DNA of 64,000 nucleotides from Pythium myriotylum (lineage: Eukaryota; Oomycota; Peronosporomycetes; Pythiales; Pythiaceae): positions 1,240,001-1,304,000 of the forward strand of contig JALJCQ010000008.1 in NCBI GenBank assembly GCA_023091665.1, in the 5' to 3' direction. The notes beneath the pieces were generated by a model, which ran no database searches, had not been told where the DNA came from, and was given only the letters and a program-made list of their open reading frames with translations. Both the position numbers and the translations under genes were made by a program. Below, piece by piece: positions 51,074-61,586 of this stretch; position 1 is the first letter of the stretch; each line of letters begins with the position of its first letter.

Positions 51074-51658
51074 ATGCCGCTGTATAAGCAGGTGCTGATC
51101 ACGAACCTCAAGTCCACGCCCAAGGACGTGGCGCAGGTGTTCCAGGAGTGCGCGCAGCTGATCACGGCCCACGGCGGCGTGATCCGCGCGCTCGAGAACC
51201 GCGGCGAGAAGCGGCTGGGCTACGCCATCGAGGACCGGCGATGGGGCGAGCTCCAGCGCCACTACGAAGGCAAGCTCGTGGTCACGCAGTTCAACACGTC
51301 GCCCGCGCTGCTCAAGGAGATCGAGGCCAAGCTCAAGAACAGCTTCCCGATCATCCGCTTCCAGACTTTCAAGATCCGCGACCCGATTGACTCGATCATG
51401 AACACCAAGAAGCCCCTCGAGGCCATCAAGAGCGCCATCACGCCGCTGACTCTGGACGCGCGACTCAAGATCGTCCAGGAAAAGAAGAAGGTCGAGGCCG
51501 AGAAACGCGAAGCGCTCGACGCGCAGTTCTTCCGACCAGAGAGCTTGTTCGACACGGAGGATGAGGACGAGGTCGAGCGCTTCAAGCAGTACGTGCCCGA
51601 GTGGAAGCGCGACGCAACGTTCGCGCCTTCGGTGCCAGAGCACTTGAAGGACGAGTAG
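51074..51658 (+). CDS. MRPS6: Mitochondrial small-subunit ribosomal protein bS6m
   Basis: 194 residues from MPLYKQVLI. The first 100 residues are a bS6 fold: the opening MPLY strand, ENRGEKRLGYAI, and the FNTSPALLKEIE helix. The protein is about 70-80 residues longer than most bS6 homologues; the extra C-terminus is charged, helical and ends in an acidic, Pro-containing tail. It binds 16S-type rRNA in the platform of the mitoribosome. No cleavable presequence is obvious, though the open frame reaches 18 codons upstream without an ATG. Head-to-head with the acetolactate synthase fusion (239 bp), another mitochondrial protein. Confidence 0.88.
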   Translation: MPLYKQVLITNLKSTPKDVAQVFQECAQLITAHGGVIRALENRGEKRLGYAIEDRRWGELQRHYEGKLVVTQFNTSPALLKEIEAKLKNSFPIIRFQTFKIRDPIDSIMNTKKPLEAIKSAITPLTLDARLKIVQEKKKVEAEKREALDAQFFRPESLFDTEDEDEVERFKQYVPEWKRDATFAPSVPEHLKDE

Positions 51659-52238
51659 AGCGGCCTCGCGCGAGTGCATTGCGCGTGGACGATGGCATGC
51701 CGAGCGACGAGTCAGCGATGAAGACGCTGTGGAGGCCAATGTTAGTGCATGGGGAACTGGGAATTCGACGGAGTCGGTGGCCAAGCGTGGATTCTCGATC
51801 TCCTGTCGACGCGTTCTGCATGAATAGAGTAGAGAGCGGCAGTCACGGAGTGGATCCAACACTCGCCAGGTAGTCACTTCTGCACGTGGTGCATTCGAGC
51901 ACAAAACAATCTTCAATAAAGGACGAAAAGCTACACATGCAGTCTCATGTATCCTCGGCCCAGTCACCGGCCCAGATCAGTTTCTGCGCCTGGGGTGGAG
52001 ACTTCATCGTTGTTCTGTGGCATCAAGACATGGCACACAAAGAGCACAGAAACGATGTTGCTCGCCTTGATGCAAAACGCCACGAAAGACGTGCTCGAGT
52101 GCTGCTACATCTCCACATGAAGCGTTCACGGGGTTGACTCGATCAAAAAATACTAATATTCGCGTTAAGTGGTCCGAACGCCCACTTGGAGCGATCCTCC
52201 ACTGCCTCGCGTGAACTCTTTTGGTGGTTTCTTCCGAC
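51659..52238. other. Intergenic region, no feature seen
   Basis: 580 bp between the 3' ends of the bS6m and SEM1 genes. It mixes 3' UTR-like and AT-richer sequence; short open frames here have no protein-like character. Confidence 0.45.
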
Positions 52239-52475
52239 TCACTTGGTCTTCTGCAGCTCCTTGCGCAGCTGGTTGCAGAAGTCGTCGTCGGCGTCGTCCA
52301 CGTCCCAGTCGTCCTGCCACTGCTGCTTGATCTGCGCCTCCTTCTCCTCCACGCGCGCGTCCCAGTCCGCCTCCTCGAACTCCTCGAACTCGTCGTCTTC
52401 CTCCGTCACGATGATCAGCGCCGGCGCCTTCTCGCCCTTGGCGTCCGCCGCCTTCTTGTCCGCCGGCTTGCTCAT
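52239..52475 (-). CDS. SEM1: 26S proteasome lid subunit SEM1/DSS1
   Basis: 78 residues, acidic and nearly structureless, the usual size. Signature: two acidic stretches with spaced aromatic residues, [17 protein letters not shown] and [18 protein letters not shown], followed by the basic C-terminal helix [11 protein letters not shown]1/DSS1 joins Rpn3 and Rpn7 during proteasome lid assembly and also works in mRNA export and with BRCA2. The N-terminus is Lys/Ala-rich. It is easily missed because of its size. Head-to-head with PEX6 (211 bp). Confidence 0.93.
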   Translation of the reverse strand: MSKPADKKAADAKGEKAPALIIVTEEDDEFEEFEEADWDARVEEKEAQIKQQWQDDWDVDDADDDFCNQLRKELQKTK

Positions 52476-52686
52476 GCTCGTCGTTTCCCTTGGATCTCTC
52501 TCTCAATTCCTCTCCCCTTCGGACGAGTTCACTTGTCACGTTCACTTAAACGGAACCTCGCCGACTTTTTACGGATTACGCGCCGTGGCTTTTTTACGAC
52601 CTTGCTGTTGCTCCGATGTTGACGTTGCCATTCCCGGCGAGCAGCTCCGTGGATCAGGCGCCACTTGGATCCACCTCGGCGCGACG

Positions 52687-55482
52687 ATGACCGCGCCCGC
52701 GCCGCTCTCCGCGGACGCGCCGACCACCGCGTTCTTCGCGTCGACTGCCAGCGGCGCCGCGGCGTCCGCTCGCGCGCGCGCGGTCGTCTGGAGCGGCCTA
52801 GAAGACGAGCTGTCGACGCCGCCGCCCAGCGATCTGCTCACGACCATCACCACGCGAGACCTCGCGCTGCTGCGCTCGCTGCGCGTCGTCAGCGGCTCGT
52901 ACGTCGTCGCCAGCTGCAAAGGAAGAGAGCACGTCGCGCGGCTGGTGCTCGCGCGCGGCGGGGTCGCATCTGCAGTGGACGCCGAGGCAACGGTGACGCT
53001 GCCGCCGCTGCTGGCGTTCAATCTCGGGGTCCCTCTGCATGCGCCAAAGGGTCGCAAACAAGTTGTTACTCAGGTACGTGGTGACGCGCGTCGTTTCGCA
53101 GCGAATGTGCGTTAAGTGTTGATTGCGTAGATCACGATTCGCGCTGCGCAATTGCAAGAGATCGGCCTTGTGGGCAATGCGGCGGACAAGGCGAGTGCGG
53201 CCACCGTGCCCCTGCGCCGCCTTGGCGAACAGACGCCTGCGCTTGCCAAGAAGGCAGTGATTGCGCCGCTTCTCGTCTCCAGCCTCGCATGCCGTGACCA
53301 TTCGGTCATGCAACAGCCTGACGGACTACTTGACGCCATCCGCTCCCACTTCCTCACCCCGCAAGTGCTACAGGTCGGCGATATTTTTGCGATTACACTT
53401 CGGGAGGCTACTTCCATAAGCCGAGAAGCTGCACCCTTCGCCAGTATTGCAATCCCGCGTTCAGCTGTGGCCCATGGAAGTGACCAAGAGACTCAAGTGC
53501 ACGACGCGATTGTCGTTCCGCCACTTCAGGTGGACACCTCTGTGGTGTTTTTTCGTGTCGAGTCGCTTGACTCAGCGGACGCTGAAAGTAAGACACTCGC
53601 ATTAAGTGTGTCGTCGGATACCGAACTGTTGCAGATTGGTTCAGTGTCGGCAGCCGCACCAGACGAGACTACTGTCAAGCACTATCTAGAGTCGTGGTCA
53701 AGCGCATCAGCTGGGCAGTCCTCGTCTTCTCTCCACACTCCAGCACTTGACCAACTGTACGAGATGCTACAACCTTCGCAGCTTTGCGATATCCCCGTGT
53801 CTGTACTACTGGCTGGCCCCGGGGGAGTGGGCAAATCAACACTAGTACATGACGTCGCCAAACAGCTCGGTGTCTCGGTAGTTGAAGTTCCGTTTGCCGA
53901 GCTGCTCACGGCTGGACAGTCTGAGCTACACCTCGTTCAGAATATGCGCGAGCAAGTTGCTAAGGCCCAGGCGTTAGCCCCATGCATTCTGTACATCAGC
54001 CGGTTCTTCGCGATTGACAAACATGACGATGAAGCTGAGCTGCGGCTGGCAGGAGCGCTATCTGAATGCCTACGGAACCTCAACGGCCCGCCGTCCAAAA
54101 TGCCTAACATTCCTCTGGTTGCGTGCGTGGAAGACATCACAGAAGTCCCGAAGTTTGTTCGACAATGCTTTTTGTATGAGCTCCCTGTGGAGGTGCCTGA
54201 CCAGAAGGCTCGTCTGGCGTTTCTGCAGGAGGTTGTCAAGACAGTAAACCTTTCGCCAGAGATCGATTTGGCCGACGTTGCACAGAAGACGGCCGGTCGG
54301 ACGTGTGGAGAACTCGCTGCTCTCATGACTGACGCCGGCGCGCGAGCAGTTCAGCGAATGGGTTCCTTGACGACTTCTCTTAGTGGCTCACTATTAGATC
54401 AACTTGTAGCGGCCGCAAGCGGCAGCGAGCAGGATCTCGCGTCGGAGTTTGGCATCAATCCGGAAGATTTAGACGCCGCATTGAAGTTCCAGCAATCGCA
54501 GGCGTCAGCAGCGAAAATGGGTGGTGCCGCTTCGATCCCGAACGTCAAGTGGGAAGATGTGGGTGGTCTAGACGATGTCAAAGACGAAATTTTAGACGTG
54601 GTCCAGCTGCCCATCAAACATCCAGAGCTTTTTGCCAGCGGCGTACGCCAGCGCTCAGGTATTTTGCTGTATGGTCCTCCAGGCACAGGCAAGACCTTGT
54701 TGGCTAAAGCCATCGCGACTGAGTGCAACATGAACTTCCTCAGTGTCAAAGGGCCGGAGTTGCTCAACATGTACATTGGTGAGAGCGAGAAGAACGTCCG
54801 CCAAGTTTTTGCCAAAGCACGAAGCTGTAGGCCGTGTGTGTTATTCTTTGACGAGCTCGATTCGCTCGCGCCCATGCGTGGCCGCGGATCTGACTCAGGT
54901 GGCGTCATGGATCGCGTTGTGTCTCAGCTGCTGACCGAGATCGATGGTCTTAGCGGTGGGGGCAGCTCGGGTCAAGACCAAGTATTCGTGATCGGTGCGA
55001 CGAACCGGCCGGACTTGATCGAGAGCGGATTGCTTCGCCCGGGCCGCTTCGACCGCTTGCTCTACCTCGGTATTTGCACGGAGAAGCCTGCACAACTCAA
55101 GGTTGTGCAAGCACTTACCCGTAAATTCACGCTTGCCGAAGATGTCGACCTCAACGATGTCGTCGCGACTTGTCCTCTCAACTTCACGGGTGCCGATTTC
55201 TATGCGCTGTGCTCTGGTGCGCTCGCGGCGGCGCTGAAAGAGCGGGTCGAAGAGCTTGATCGTCAGCTCGAGGAGCTCAACGCTGAGGACTGCTACTCGT
55301 CAACGCCTGTGACCGCACGCGTACTTCTGAATCGCCTCTCTCCTGACGAACTGAATGTGCGCGTTGCGCAGCAGCACTTCCTGACCTCGCTCAGCCAAGT
55401 TGTGCCATCAGTGTCGCCTGCTGAGATCCGCCACTACGAAAAGCTGCGGGACCAGTACAGCTCACGTCAGCCGACAAATTAG
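52687..55482 (+). CDS. PEX6: Peroxisome biogenesis AAA ATPase PEX6
   Basis: Exons 52687-53073 and 53131-55482; 57 bp phase-0 intron (donor GTACGT, acceptor GTAG); 912 residues. Two AAA modules: D1 has Walker A GPGGVGKS (358-365) but a degenerate Walker B (CILYISRFFAI, no DE pair); D2 has GPPGTGKT (644-651), VLFFDELDSLAP, MYIGESEKNVR and the pore and sensor motifs GATNRPDL and RPGRFD. An active D2 with an inactive D1 is typical of PEX6. With PEX1 it forms the hexamer that extracts ubiquitinated PEX5 from the peroxisome membrane. The 3' end is only 35 bp from the convergent M64 peptidase gene. Confidence 0.94.
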
Positions 55483-55517
55483 ATCGATTCAGTCCAATTG
55501 ACAATACACTCGCTCCC

Positions 55518-57299
55518 CTATGCAATTGTAAAGTTCTTCAGCGAAACCATGAAGTTTCTCGGGTCTTTGCGTACGTTGGGCGTGGAGAACGTCACGCGCA
55601 CCGTGTAGTTGCCCGCCGGCTCGCCCGACAGGTCCGCGTCGAGAGCGTCACGCAGCGCCACCAGCTCCTGGCCGTCGCGAAGCCACTGCGTCGAGTACTT
55701 CTCGGCCGCCGCGACCGCCGGGTTCGTCTGCACGAACGTGTCCGTCGACAGGCGAAGCTGGCCCAGCGGGATGAGCTGCAGCGAGACCTTGCGGCCGTTG
55801 ACCACAACCGCGTCGATGAACTCGATGCGAGAAAGGAACTCGAGCCACATGTTCTCCTGGCAGACACGGCAGAACGACGTGGACGTCATGTTCCGCATGA
55901 GGCAGCGCTCGTTGTCTGGACGGTAAGACTTTGCCTTGTTGATGTCGTAGGTTGGGTAGATGCCGATGAAGTCAGGGTCATCGAGCTTGAAGTCGTTCTC
56001 GTCCGCGTACTCGTAGATCACGGCGTTACAGAGCTGCTTGATGATCGGACTGTCGAACGAGCCACCGGCCTTGAATACGAGCTGATGTGCGCCGGCCGAG
56101 AAGCCACTCGTCGAGTTGGACCACGAGTAGAACGTGCGGTCCTTGATACCTTTGGATTTCCACGGCAGTGGCTCGCCATCGAGCGTCACCGTCAGCGAGT
56201 CGTCGGTGTCCGTACCCGAGACCGAAAAGAGCATGTACCAGCGCTTGAACGTGCCCGTCGATGTGAAGTTGATCGTGTACGCACCCTGCTTGAGGTCGTA
56301 CCAGATGTGACGCTGGTACAACTGCGCCGCCTTCTCCTCCCGGAGACGCGTCGGGTCCGTGAGCCAGTGCTTCCACGTCACACTGTTCACAAAACGGTCG
56401 CTGTTGGCTCCATAGTAGACGTAGCCACCGTCATACTCCTCGCCAACATCTCCAAAGTTGTGGCCCATCTCGTGACGGAGCACGATCGTACCGGACGTCG
56501 GGCTACGCGTCGAGATGACGAACTCGCCCCCGAGACCGCCATAGAAGTCGTCGTTGCCGATGATGGACGGGAAGTCACAGCCGCCTGGACCCATGGACGT
56601 GCAGATAGTGCGTGCGAGGTCCGGCTCGTCCGAGTAGACGCCGCGCAGCTCAGTGCCGTCACGGTAAAGACGGAAGGCCGTGTTGCGAGGCTGACTGCCC
56701 ACGCCAATACCCGACTCCACCGACGGCACGTACGCCGCCCAGATGTTGAAGAGCGGGAGGTACTGCGCGAAGGTGTCACCCGTGAACATGTCGTTCGTGA
56801 GGCGTTGGATGTCGTCGTAGAACCGCGTCTTCTCGGCTGCCGTGTAGCCGTCGCCCATGAAAACGACGTCGATGCGGTTGGCTGGGTCGCCTGAGTCGAC
56901 GATCTTGCGGAGTTCAGCCGCGTCGGCGAGTGAGCGAGGAGCGCCACGCAGACTGGCAGCCTTGGACACGACGCCGTCCGGGTTGGCGCGCACTCCGAGG
57001 GGGCAGCGCTCGATGACACGCTTGTTGACGACCTCGAGGCTTCCGCCGAGCACCGTGACGAACTGCTGCATGTCGTAGGGCTCCTGCAGGAGCAGCTCTT
57101 CCGGACGACGGTTCTGGCGGAGCCTGGTCTGCTCGATGACATCGGAAGGCTCGTGGATGGCGCGGTGGCGCTGGGTCTCGCCTGGGGGCGAGATGAGCGT
57201 GCAGAGCCTCGTGGCTCGGTCCACGAGCACCTTGGCCGAGTACGTCGGGGTCTCGGCCGACGCGAGCGCGAGCGTCGAGAGGAGGGCGAGCAGCTTCAT
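55518..57299 (-). CDS. Secreted M64 (IgA-peptidase-like) metalloprotease, copy 1
   Basis: 593 residues starting at a signal peptide (MKLLALLSTLALASA). An N-terminal region of about 110 residues shared by all three copies (ETQ-x-HR, then QTRLRQNRR) may be a propeptide. The catalytic domain is peptidase family M64: RHEMGHNFGDVGEEYDGG gives the zinc motif HExGH (His276, Glu277, His280) with GEEYD providing the probable third ligand, preceded by SRSPTSGT-type conserved turns. Family M64 was first known from a bacterial IgA protease; in eukaryotic microbes the substrates are unknown. A C-terminal half of beta sequence with four conserved cysteines (CLMRN, CRVCQEN) follows. Confidence 0.88.
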   Translation of the reverse strand: MKLLALLSTLALASAETPTYSAKVLVDRATRLCTLISPPGETQRHRAIHEPSDVIEQTRLRQNRRPEELLLQEPYDMQQFVTVLGGSLEVVNKRVIERCPLGVRANPDGVVSKAASLRGAPRSLADAAELRKIVDSGDPANRIDVVFMGDGYTAAEKTRFYDDIQRLTNDMFTGDTFAQYLPLFNIWAAYVPSVESGIGVGSQPRNTAFRLYRDGTELRGVYSDEPDLARTICTSMGPGGCDFPSIIGNDDFYGGLGGEFVISTRSPTSGTIVLRHEMGHNFGDVGEEYDGGYVYYGANSDRFVNSVTWKHWLTDPTRLREEKAAQLYQRHIWYDLKQGAYTINFTSTGTFKRWYMLFSVSGTDTDDSLTVTLDGEPLPWKSKGIKDRTFYSWSNSTSGFSAGAHQLVFKAGGSFDSPIIKQLCNAVIYEYADENDFKLDDPDFIGIYPTYDINKAKSYRPDNERCLMRNMTSTSFCRVCQENMWLEFLSRIEFIDAVVVNGRKVSLQLIPLGQLRLSTDTFVQTNPAVAAAEKYSTQWLRDGQELVALRDALDADLSGEPAGNYTVRVTFSTPNVRKDPRNFMVSLKNFTIA

Positions 57300-58266
57300 G
57301 AGGCGGCGGATTCGCAAATGACCACGAGAGGATTCAGCGCTGACCAGACTCCCTCGCTTACGCGAGATTACGCCATGAGCAGCAGCCTCGAGGCAGGAAA
57401 AGGCCCACCCGCAGCCATAACAAACGTCTCGGCGTCTTGACAGCGAGCCTGTCCCCTGTCACGACGGCCCAGGGTCCAAGGGCCACCACTGTCAAGCAGG
57501 ACGGGCGACGCCGTGACTGTTAGTGAGCTGCACTAGTACATCTGATTCTCAGTACAAAGAAAAGCCATTGGACAGATCATCAAGACATACTCATAGAGAG
57601 CACCAACGTCGGGTTTGAGGAAAGTGTCAATTGAGTGGGACTCGAGGTCTCCGCTTGAAGCAGGAGGATGGATGACCTCCTGAGTACTAGCAGACTCGGA
57701 TGGGAAGCACACGCGGCCTCCCCAGAAGGGCCCTGCACGCGCTCAGTCGACGGTGGTTGGCTGCGCTCTCGCTCCCATCGCCACGTGCAAGAAGCCTCCA
57801 ACGAGATGCGAAACGCGAGTTCTCTCGGAGGCCAGGACCTAGGGCCACTCGCTGTCAACTGAGTTTCGCCTTTAGTCGACTTGGTCGAGACTTGCTCAGC
57901 ACTCACGAGCGAGCAGACCAGCGATGGACAGACACTGCCGGGAGATGGGAAAAAGAGCGAGTTCTCGGTTCACCCACAATGGATCTGATTAGGCTCGGGA
58001 CCCGTCAACGAGTCCTCGCCACCCATGCAGGTTACACCGCCAGTCTGACTGTGAGCTGTACCAATCCCACACTCGGATGACGCGCAAGTGCAACGCAGCC
58101 CAAGTTGGATCGGATTCGGCCCGCAATCTGGTTCGCGTCTGGGGAATGCTTGCACAGCAAGGCGTGTTCCTTCGAGTGGTTTGACGGGCCTCCCCGCCTC
58201 ACGCCTTGCGGTGGCAGTCGCCTTCCATTCTGGATTCCGCGACGCTGAGACCAAGCTCCATTCACG
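57300..58266. other. Intergenic region between divergent M64 peptidase genes
   Basis: 967 bp, presumably the two promoters. A few frames open on both strands without protein-like character. No third gene or relic seen by eye. Confidence 0.45.
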
Positions 58267-60075
58267 ATGCTGTCACCGTCCTCGCTCTTCCTAGCCCTTG
58301 GCGGCATGCTCGCGCTCGTCTCCGCTGACGAGGTCACCAAGACCTTCTCCACCAAGGTCCTTCTGGACCAGCGCGCGGGCTCGTGGGCTCGCTGCACGGT
58401 CGTCAAGCCGATCGCTGAGACGCAGATCCACCGTCTCGTGAAGAAGCCGACCAACATCATCGAGCAGCGCACGGTGCGCCAGAACCGCCTCAACCTCGAG
58501 GAGTTTTCTTCGCTTCCTGCCGACTCGAAGGACCAGGTGTGGATTGAGCTCTTCGGCGCGAGCGAAGACACTGTCGCGGCCGCTGTTGCTGAGCGCTGCC
58601 CTGGCGGTCTCGTCTCGGCCGGCCCCGCCGAGCCGACGACGCGCTCGCTCCAGTCCACGTCCCCGACCATCAAGAAGCTCGTGGACTCGGGCGACCCGAA
58701 CAACCGCATTGATGTTGTCTTCATGGGCGACGGATACACGTCCTCGGAGCAGAGCAAGCTCTTCAGTGACATGCAGCGTCTCACCGACGAGATGTTCAGT
58801 GGCGAGACCTTCGCGCAGTACCTTCCGCTCTTCAACATCTGGGCTGTCCACCAGCCTTCCAGTGTGTCGGGCATCGGCGTCAACGGCACCCCCAAGAACA
58901 CGGCTTTCGGACTCTACCGTGACGGCACGGAGCTGCGCGGTGTCTACACGTCCAAGGCGAGCGAGGCGCGCCGCGTCTGCGCGCTCGTGGGCACGAACGC
59001 CTGCGACTTCCCGTCCATCATCGGCAACGACGACTACTACGGCGGCCTCGGCGGTGAGTTCGTCATCTCGACGCGCAGCCCGACGTCCGGCACGATCGTG
59101 CTTCGTCACGAGATGGGCCACAACTTTGGCGTCGTCGGCGAGGAGTACGACGGTGGCCAGGTGTACAAGGGTGCCAACTACGCTTCGTCTCTCTCGACCA
59201 TCGGCTGGAAGCACTGGCTCACCAACCCGAACAACATCCGCGAGGAGAAGGCGGCGTTGACGTACACCAACCACATGTGGTACGACCTCAAGAACGGTCC
59301 GTACAAGATCTCGTTCACGGCCAGCGGCAACTACAAGCGCTGGCTCGGTCTCTTCACGATCTCGGGCGCCGACCAGGACTCGTCGATCAGCATCACGCTG
59401 GACGGCAAGCCGCTCGCGTGGAAGTCCAAGGGCGTCAAGGACCGCTCGTTCTACACGTACCAGAACCTCACGGGCGGCTTCACGGCCGGCAAGCACGAGA
59501 TCGTGGTCACGGGCAACGGCCCGTTCAACGGCGCGATCATCCAGCAGCTCTGCTCGTTCGACCTGAACGAGTACGGCGACGAGACGACCTTCTCGTTCGA
59601 CAACACGGACGCCATCGCCGCGTACCCGACGTGGGACCAGAACAACAAGAAGTCGTACCGCCCCAACAACGAGCGCTGCCTCATGCGCAACATGGAGTCG
59701 ACCAAGTTCTGCTCCGTGTGCCAGGAGAACATGTGGCTCAAGTTCTTCGCGCGCGTCAAGCCGATCGACAGCGTGAGCGTGGACGCGGCGACCAAGGTCG
59801 CGACGGTCAAGGCCATCCCGCTCGCGCAGCTGCGCGGCGCGTCGGACCCGTTCAAGGCCAAGTTCCCGGCGCTCGCGGCGCAGGAGAAGTACTCGGTCAC
59901 GTGGCTCAAGGGCGGCGTGGAGCAGACGCAGTTCCGCGACCAGTTCGTCGCCGACCTCTCCAAGGCCTCGGGCGGCGCCTCGGGCTCGTGGACCGTGCGC
60001 GTCAAGTTCTCGACGCCCGCCGTGCGCCTCGACTCGAACAACCTGCTCCAGGGCGAGAAGACGTTCACCGTGTAG
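58267..60075 (+). CDS. Secreted M64 (IgA-peptidase-like) metalloprotease, copy 2
   Basis: 602 residues, signal peptide at the start (MLSPSSLFLALGGMLALVSA). It is a clear paralogue of the gene at 55518: the zinc motif is HEMGH (His281-His285) with GEEYD after it, and long blocks such as NRIDVVFMGDGYT, FAQYLPLFNIWA and SYRPNNERCLMRNM are nearly the same. Third base is strongly G or C throughout, giving an antisense frame open over the whole gene. Cysteines in the C-terminal part (CLMRN, CSVCQEN) are conserved between copies. It is divergent from copy 1, so the pair may share regulation. Confidence 0.9.
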   Translation: MLSPSSLFLALGGMLALVSADEVTKTFSTKVLLDQRAGSWARCTVVKPIAETQIHRLVKKPTNIIEQRTVRQNRLNLEEFSSLPADSKDQVWIELFGASEDTVAAAVAERCPGGLVSAGPAEPTTRSLQSTSPTIKKLVDSGDPNNRIDVVFMGDGYTSSEQSKLFSDMQRLTDEMFSGETFAQYLPLFNIWAVHQPSSVSGIGVNGTPKNTAFGLYRDGTELRGVYTSKASEARRVCALVGTNACDFPSIIGNDDYYGGLGGEFVISTRSPTSGTIVLRHEMGHNFGVVGEEYDGGQVYKGANYASSLSTIGWKHWLTNPNNIREEKAALTYTNHMWYDLKNGPYKISFTASGNYKRWLGLFTISGADQDSSISITLDGKPLAWKSKGVKDRSFYTYQNLTGGFTAGKHEIVVTGNGPFNGAIIQQLCSFDLNEYGDETTFSFDNTDAIAAYPTWDQNNKKSYRPNNERCLMRNMESTKFCSVCQENMWLKFFARVKPIDSVSVDAATKVATVKAIPLAQLRGASDPFKAKFPALAAQEKYSVTWLKGGVEQTQFRDQFVADLSKASGGASGSWTVRVKFSTPAVRLDSNNLLQGEKTFTV

Positions 60076-60366
60076 ATGAGCTGGATCCATTTAACTGTTA
60101 GCGACTGAAACATGTAGCCATGTTGCCATTGTGACATTCTTCTTCCGTTTCACTTGAGTGACCTGGTTATCTGAGCGGCTCAGCAAGTGAGCTCTGATGA
60201 TTGGTGCGCGCCACGACCACGAGAATTCGACGCGCCCCATCCCGACGTCGCTGTCGCCGTCGCTCGCCGTCGCCGTCGCTCGCCGTCGCTGTCGCCCGCC
60301 GCCAGCATTCTCCGCGCGCCTCGCTCTGTCGCGCGCGCTCTCGCCGCTCTCCGACCGCTCGCGACC
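60076..60366. other. Short-unit repeat and possible non-AUG leader upstream of SUA5
   Basis: Bases about 60248-60305 are a degenerate repeat of TCGCCGTCGC-like units. In the SUA5 frame the region stays open and from a CTG at 60289 would encode an Arg/Ala/Leu-rich segment (ILRAPRSVARALAALRPLA) that looks like a mitochondrial presequence. Confidence 0.4.
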
Positions 60367-61458
60367 ATGGCGCGGCTCGTCAAGCCAGACGCCGACGGAT
60401 TCACGCTCGCCGGCGAGGAGCTACGCGCCGGCCGGCTCATCGCCTTCCCGACCGAGACGGTCTACGGGCTCGGCGCGAACGCGCTCAACCCCGACGCCGT
60501 GCTCTCGATCTTCCAGGCCAAGGGACGGCCGCTCACGGACCCGCTCATTGTGCATGTGCCGTCGATGGAAGAAGCGCTGCAGCTCGTGGACCTCACGCCC
60601 AAGGGCAAGCTCGTCTTCGAGACGCTCGGTCGCGCGTTCTGGCCCGGACCGCTCACACTCATCGCCAAGGCTGTGCCCGCCTTGCCGCTCACGGTCTCGG
60701 CCCACACCGGGTTTGTCGGGATCCGCATCCCGAAACACCCAGTCGCGTTGGCGCTACTGAAAGAAGCCAAGGTTCCTGTTGCGGCGCCCAGTGCCAACCG
60801 CTTTGGCCACGTCTCGCCAACGTCAGCGCAGCACGTCATGGACGACCTGGGCAGCCACAGCCACATCGGTATCATTGACGACGCCGGCTTGTCGACGTGT
60901 GAAGTCGGCATTGAGTCCACTGTGGTCAAGATTGTCCCGGAAGAGAACAAGCTCATCGTGTTCCGTCGTGGCGGCGTCTCTGAGACCGCACTGAACGATG
61001 TTCTCAAGCACTACGCGACCGAGATCGGTGGCGACTACACGATCACAGCGATTAAACGCGAAGTCGCACACGACTCGAGCGAGGCGCAACAGGCGCCCGG
61101 ACAGTTGCTCACCCACTACGCGCCCGACGTCGACACGTATCTATTTCAAGAGGACGCCGAAGAGGAGTTCGACGTCAACACTGACGAGACGCTCAAGAAC
61201 TGGGTGGTGCTCGACTTCCATGGACAACTGTCATCGCTTGCGACGCGAGTGAAGGCATACAATGATCTCTCTCCATCAGGAGACGTCATGGAGGCATCCA
61301 AGCACATTTTCGACTTCCTGCGGTGGGCAGAGAACGTGGAAGGCGTCGAGCGTGTCGTGATCCGTGACGTGCTGAACATTGATCACGAACACGCCCCCGC
61401 ATTGCACGACCGCATGTTCCGAGCGGCGTCGGGCAAGATCCGCTCACTGCGTTTTTAG
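60367..61458 (+). CDS. SUA5: Threonylcarbamoyl-AMP synthase (Sua5/YrdC)
   Basis: 363 residues from MARLVKPD. Residues about 12-205 are the YrdC domain: AFPTETVYGLGANA, KGRPLTDPLIVHV, FWPGPLTLI and APSANRFGHVSPT are the ATP and bicarbonate/threonine site motifs. The remaining 150 residues fit the smaller Sua5 domain, joined by a loop with PGQLLTHYAPD (linker usually PGM-x-x-x-HYAP). The enzyme makes threonylcarbamoyl-adenylate for t6A37 on ANN-decoding tRNAs, needed in both cytosol and mitochondria. The ATG used lies after an open leader that may allow a second, mitochondrial form. Other genes of the t6A pathway are not in the window. Confidence 0.93.
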   Translation: MARLVKPDADGFTLAGEELRAGRLIAFPTETVYGLGANALNPDAVLSIFQAKGRPLTDPLIVHVPSMEEALQLVDLTPKGKLVFETLGRAFWPGPLTLIAKAVPALPLTVSAHTGFVGIRIPKHPVALALLKEAKVPVAAPSANRFGHVSPTSAQHVMDDLGSHSHIGIIDDAGLSTCEVGIESTVVKIVPEENKLIVFRRGGVSETALNDVLKHYATEIGGDYTITAIKREVAHDSSEAQQAPGQLLTHYAPDVDTYLFQEDAEEEFDVNTDETLKNWVVLDFHGQLSSLATRVKAYNDLSPSGDVMEASKHIFDFLRWAENVEGVERVVIRDVLNIDHEHAPALHDRMFRAASGKIRSLRF

Positions 61459-61586
61459 AAAACTTGCGTTTCAAAGTTTAACATGAATAGAGAACGAGTT
61501 GTATGAGAATAAGGGAAAAGGCGTGACAAAACGACGCAGGCACTGGACCCGGGGACAAGCTCAAGAGTCGAGGTCCTGGACAAACA

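Noticed and set aside
58291..60090. 599-codon antisense frame over the second M64 peptidase gene
   Set aside because: Composition shadow of the same kind; no protein-like segments, and it stops and starts with the sense gene.
60187..60366. GTG start for SUA5 at 60187
   Set aside because: GTG is not a usual start in eukaryotic nuclear genes; the ATG at 60367 fits the domain. A CTG start at 60289 is kept as a finding.
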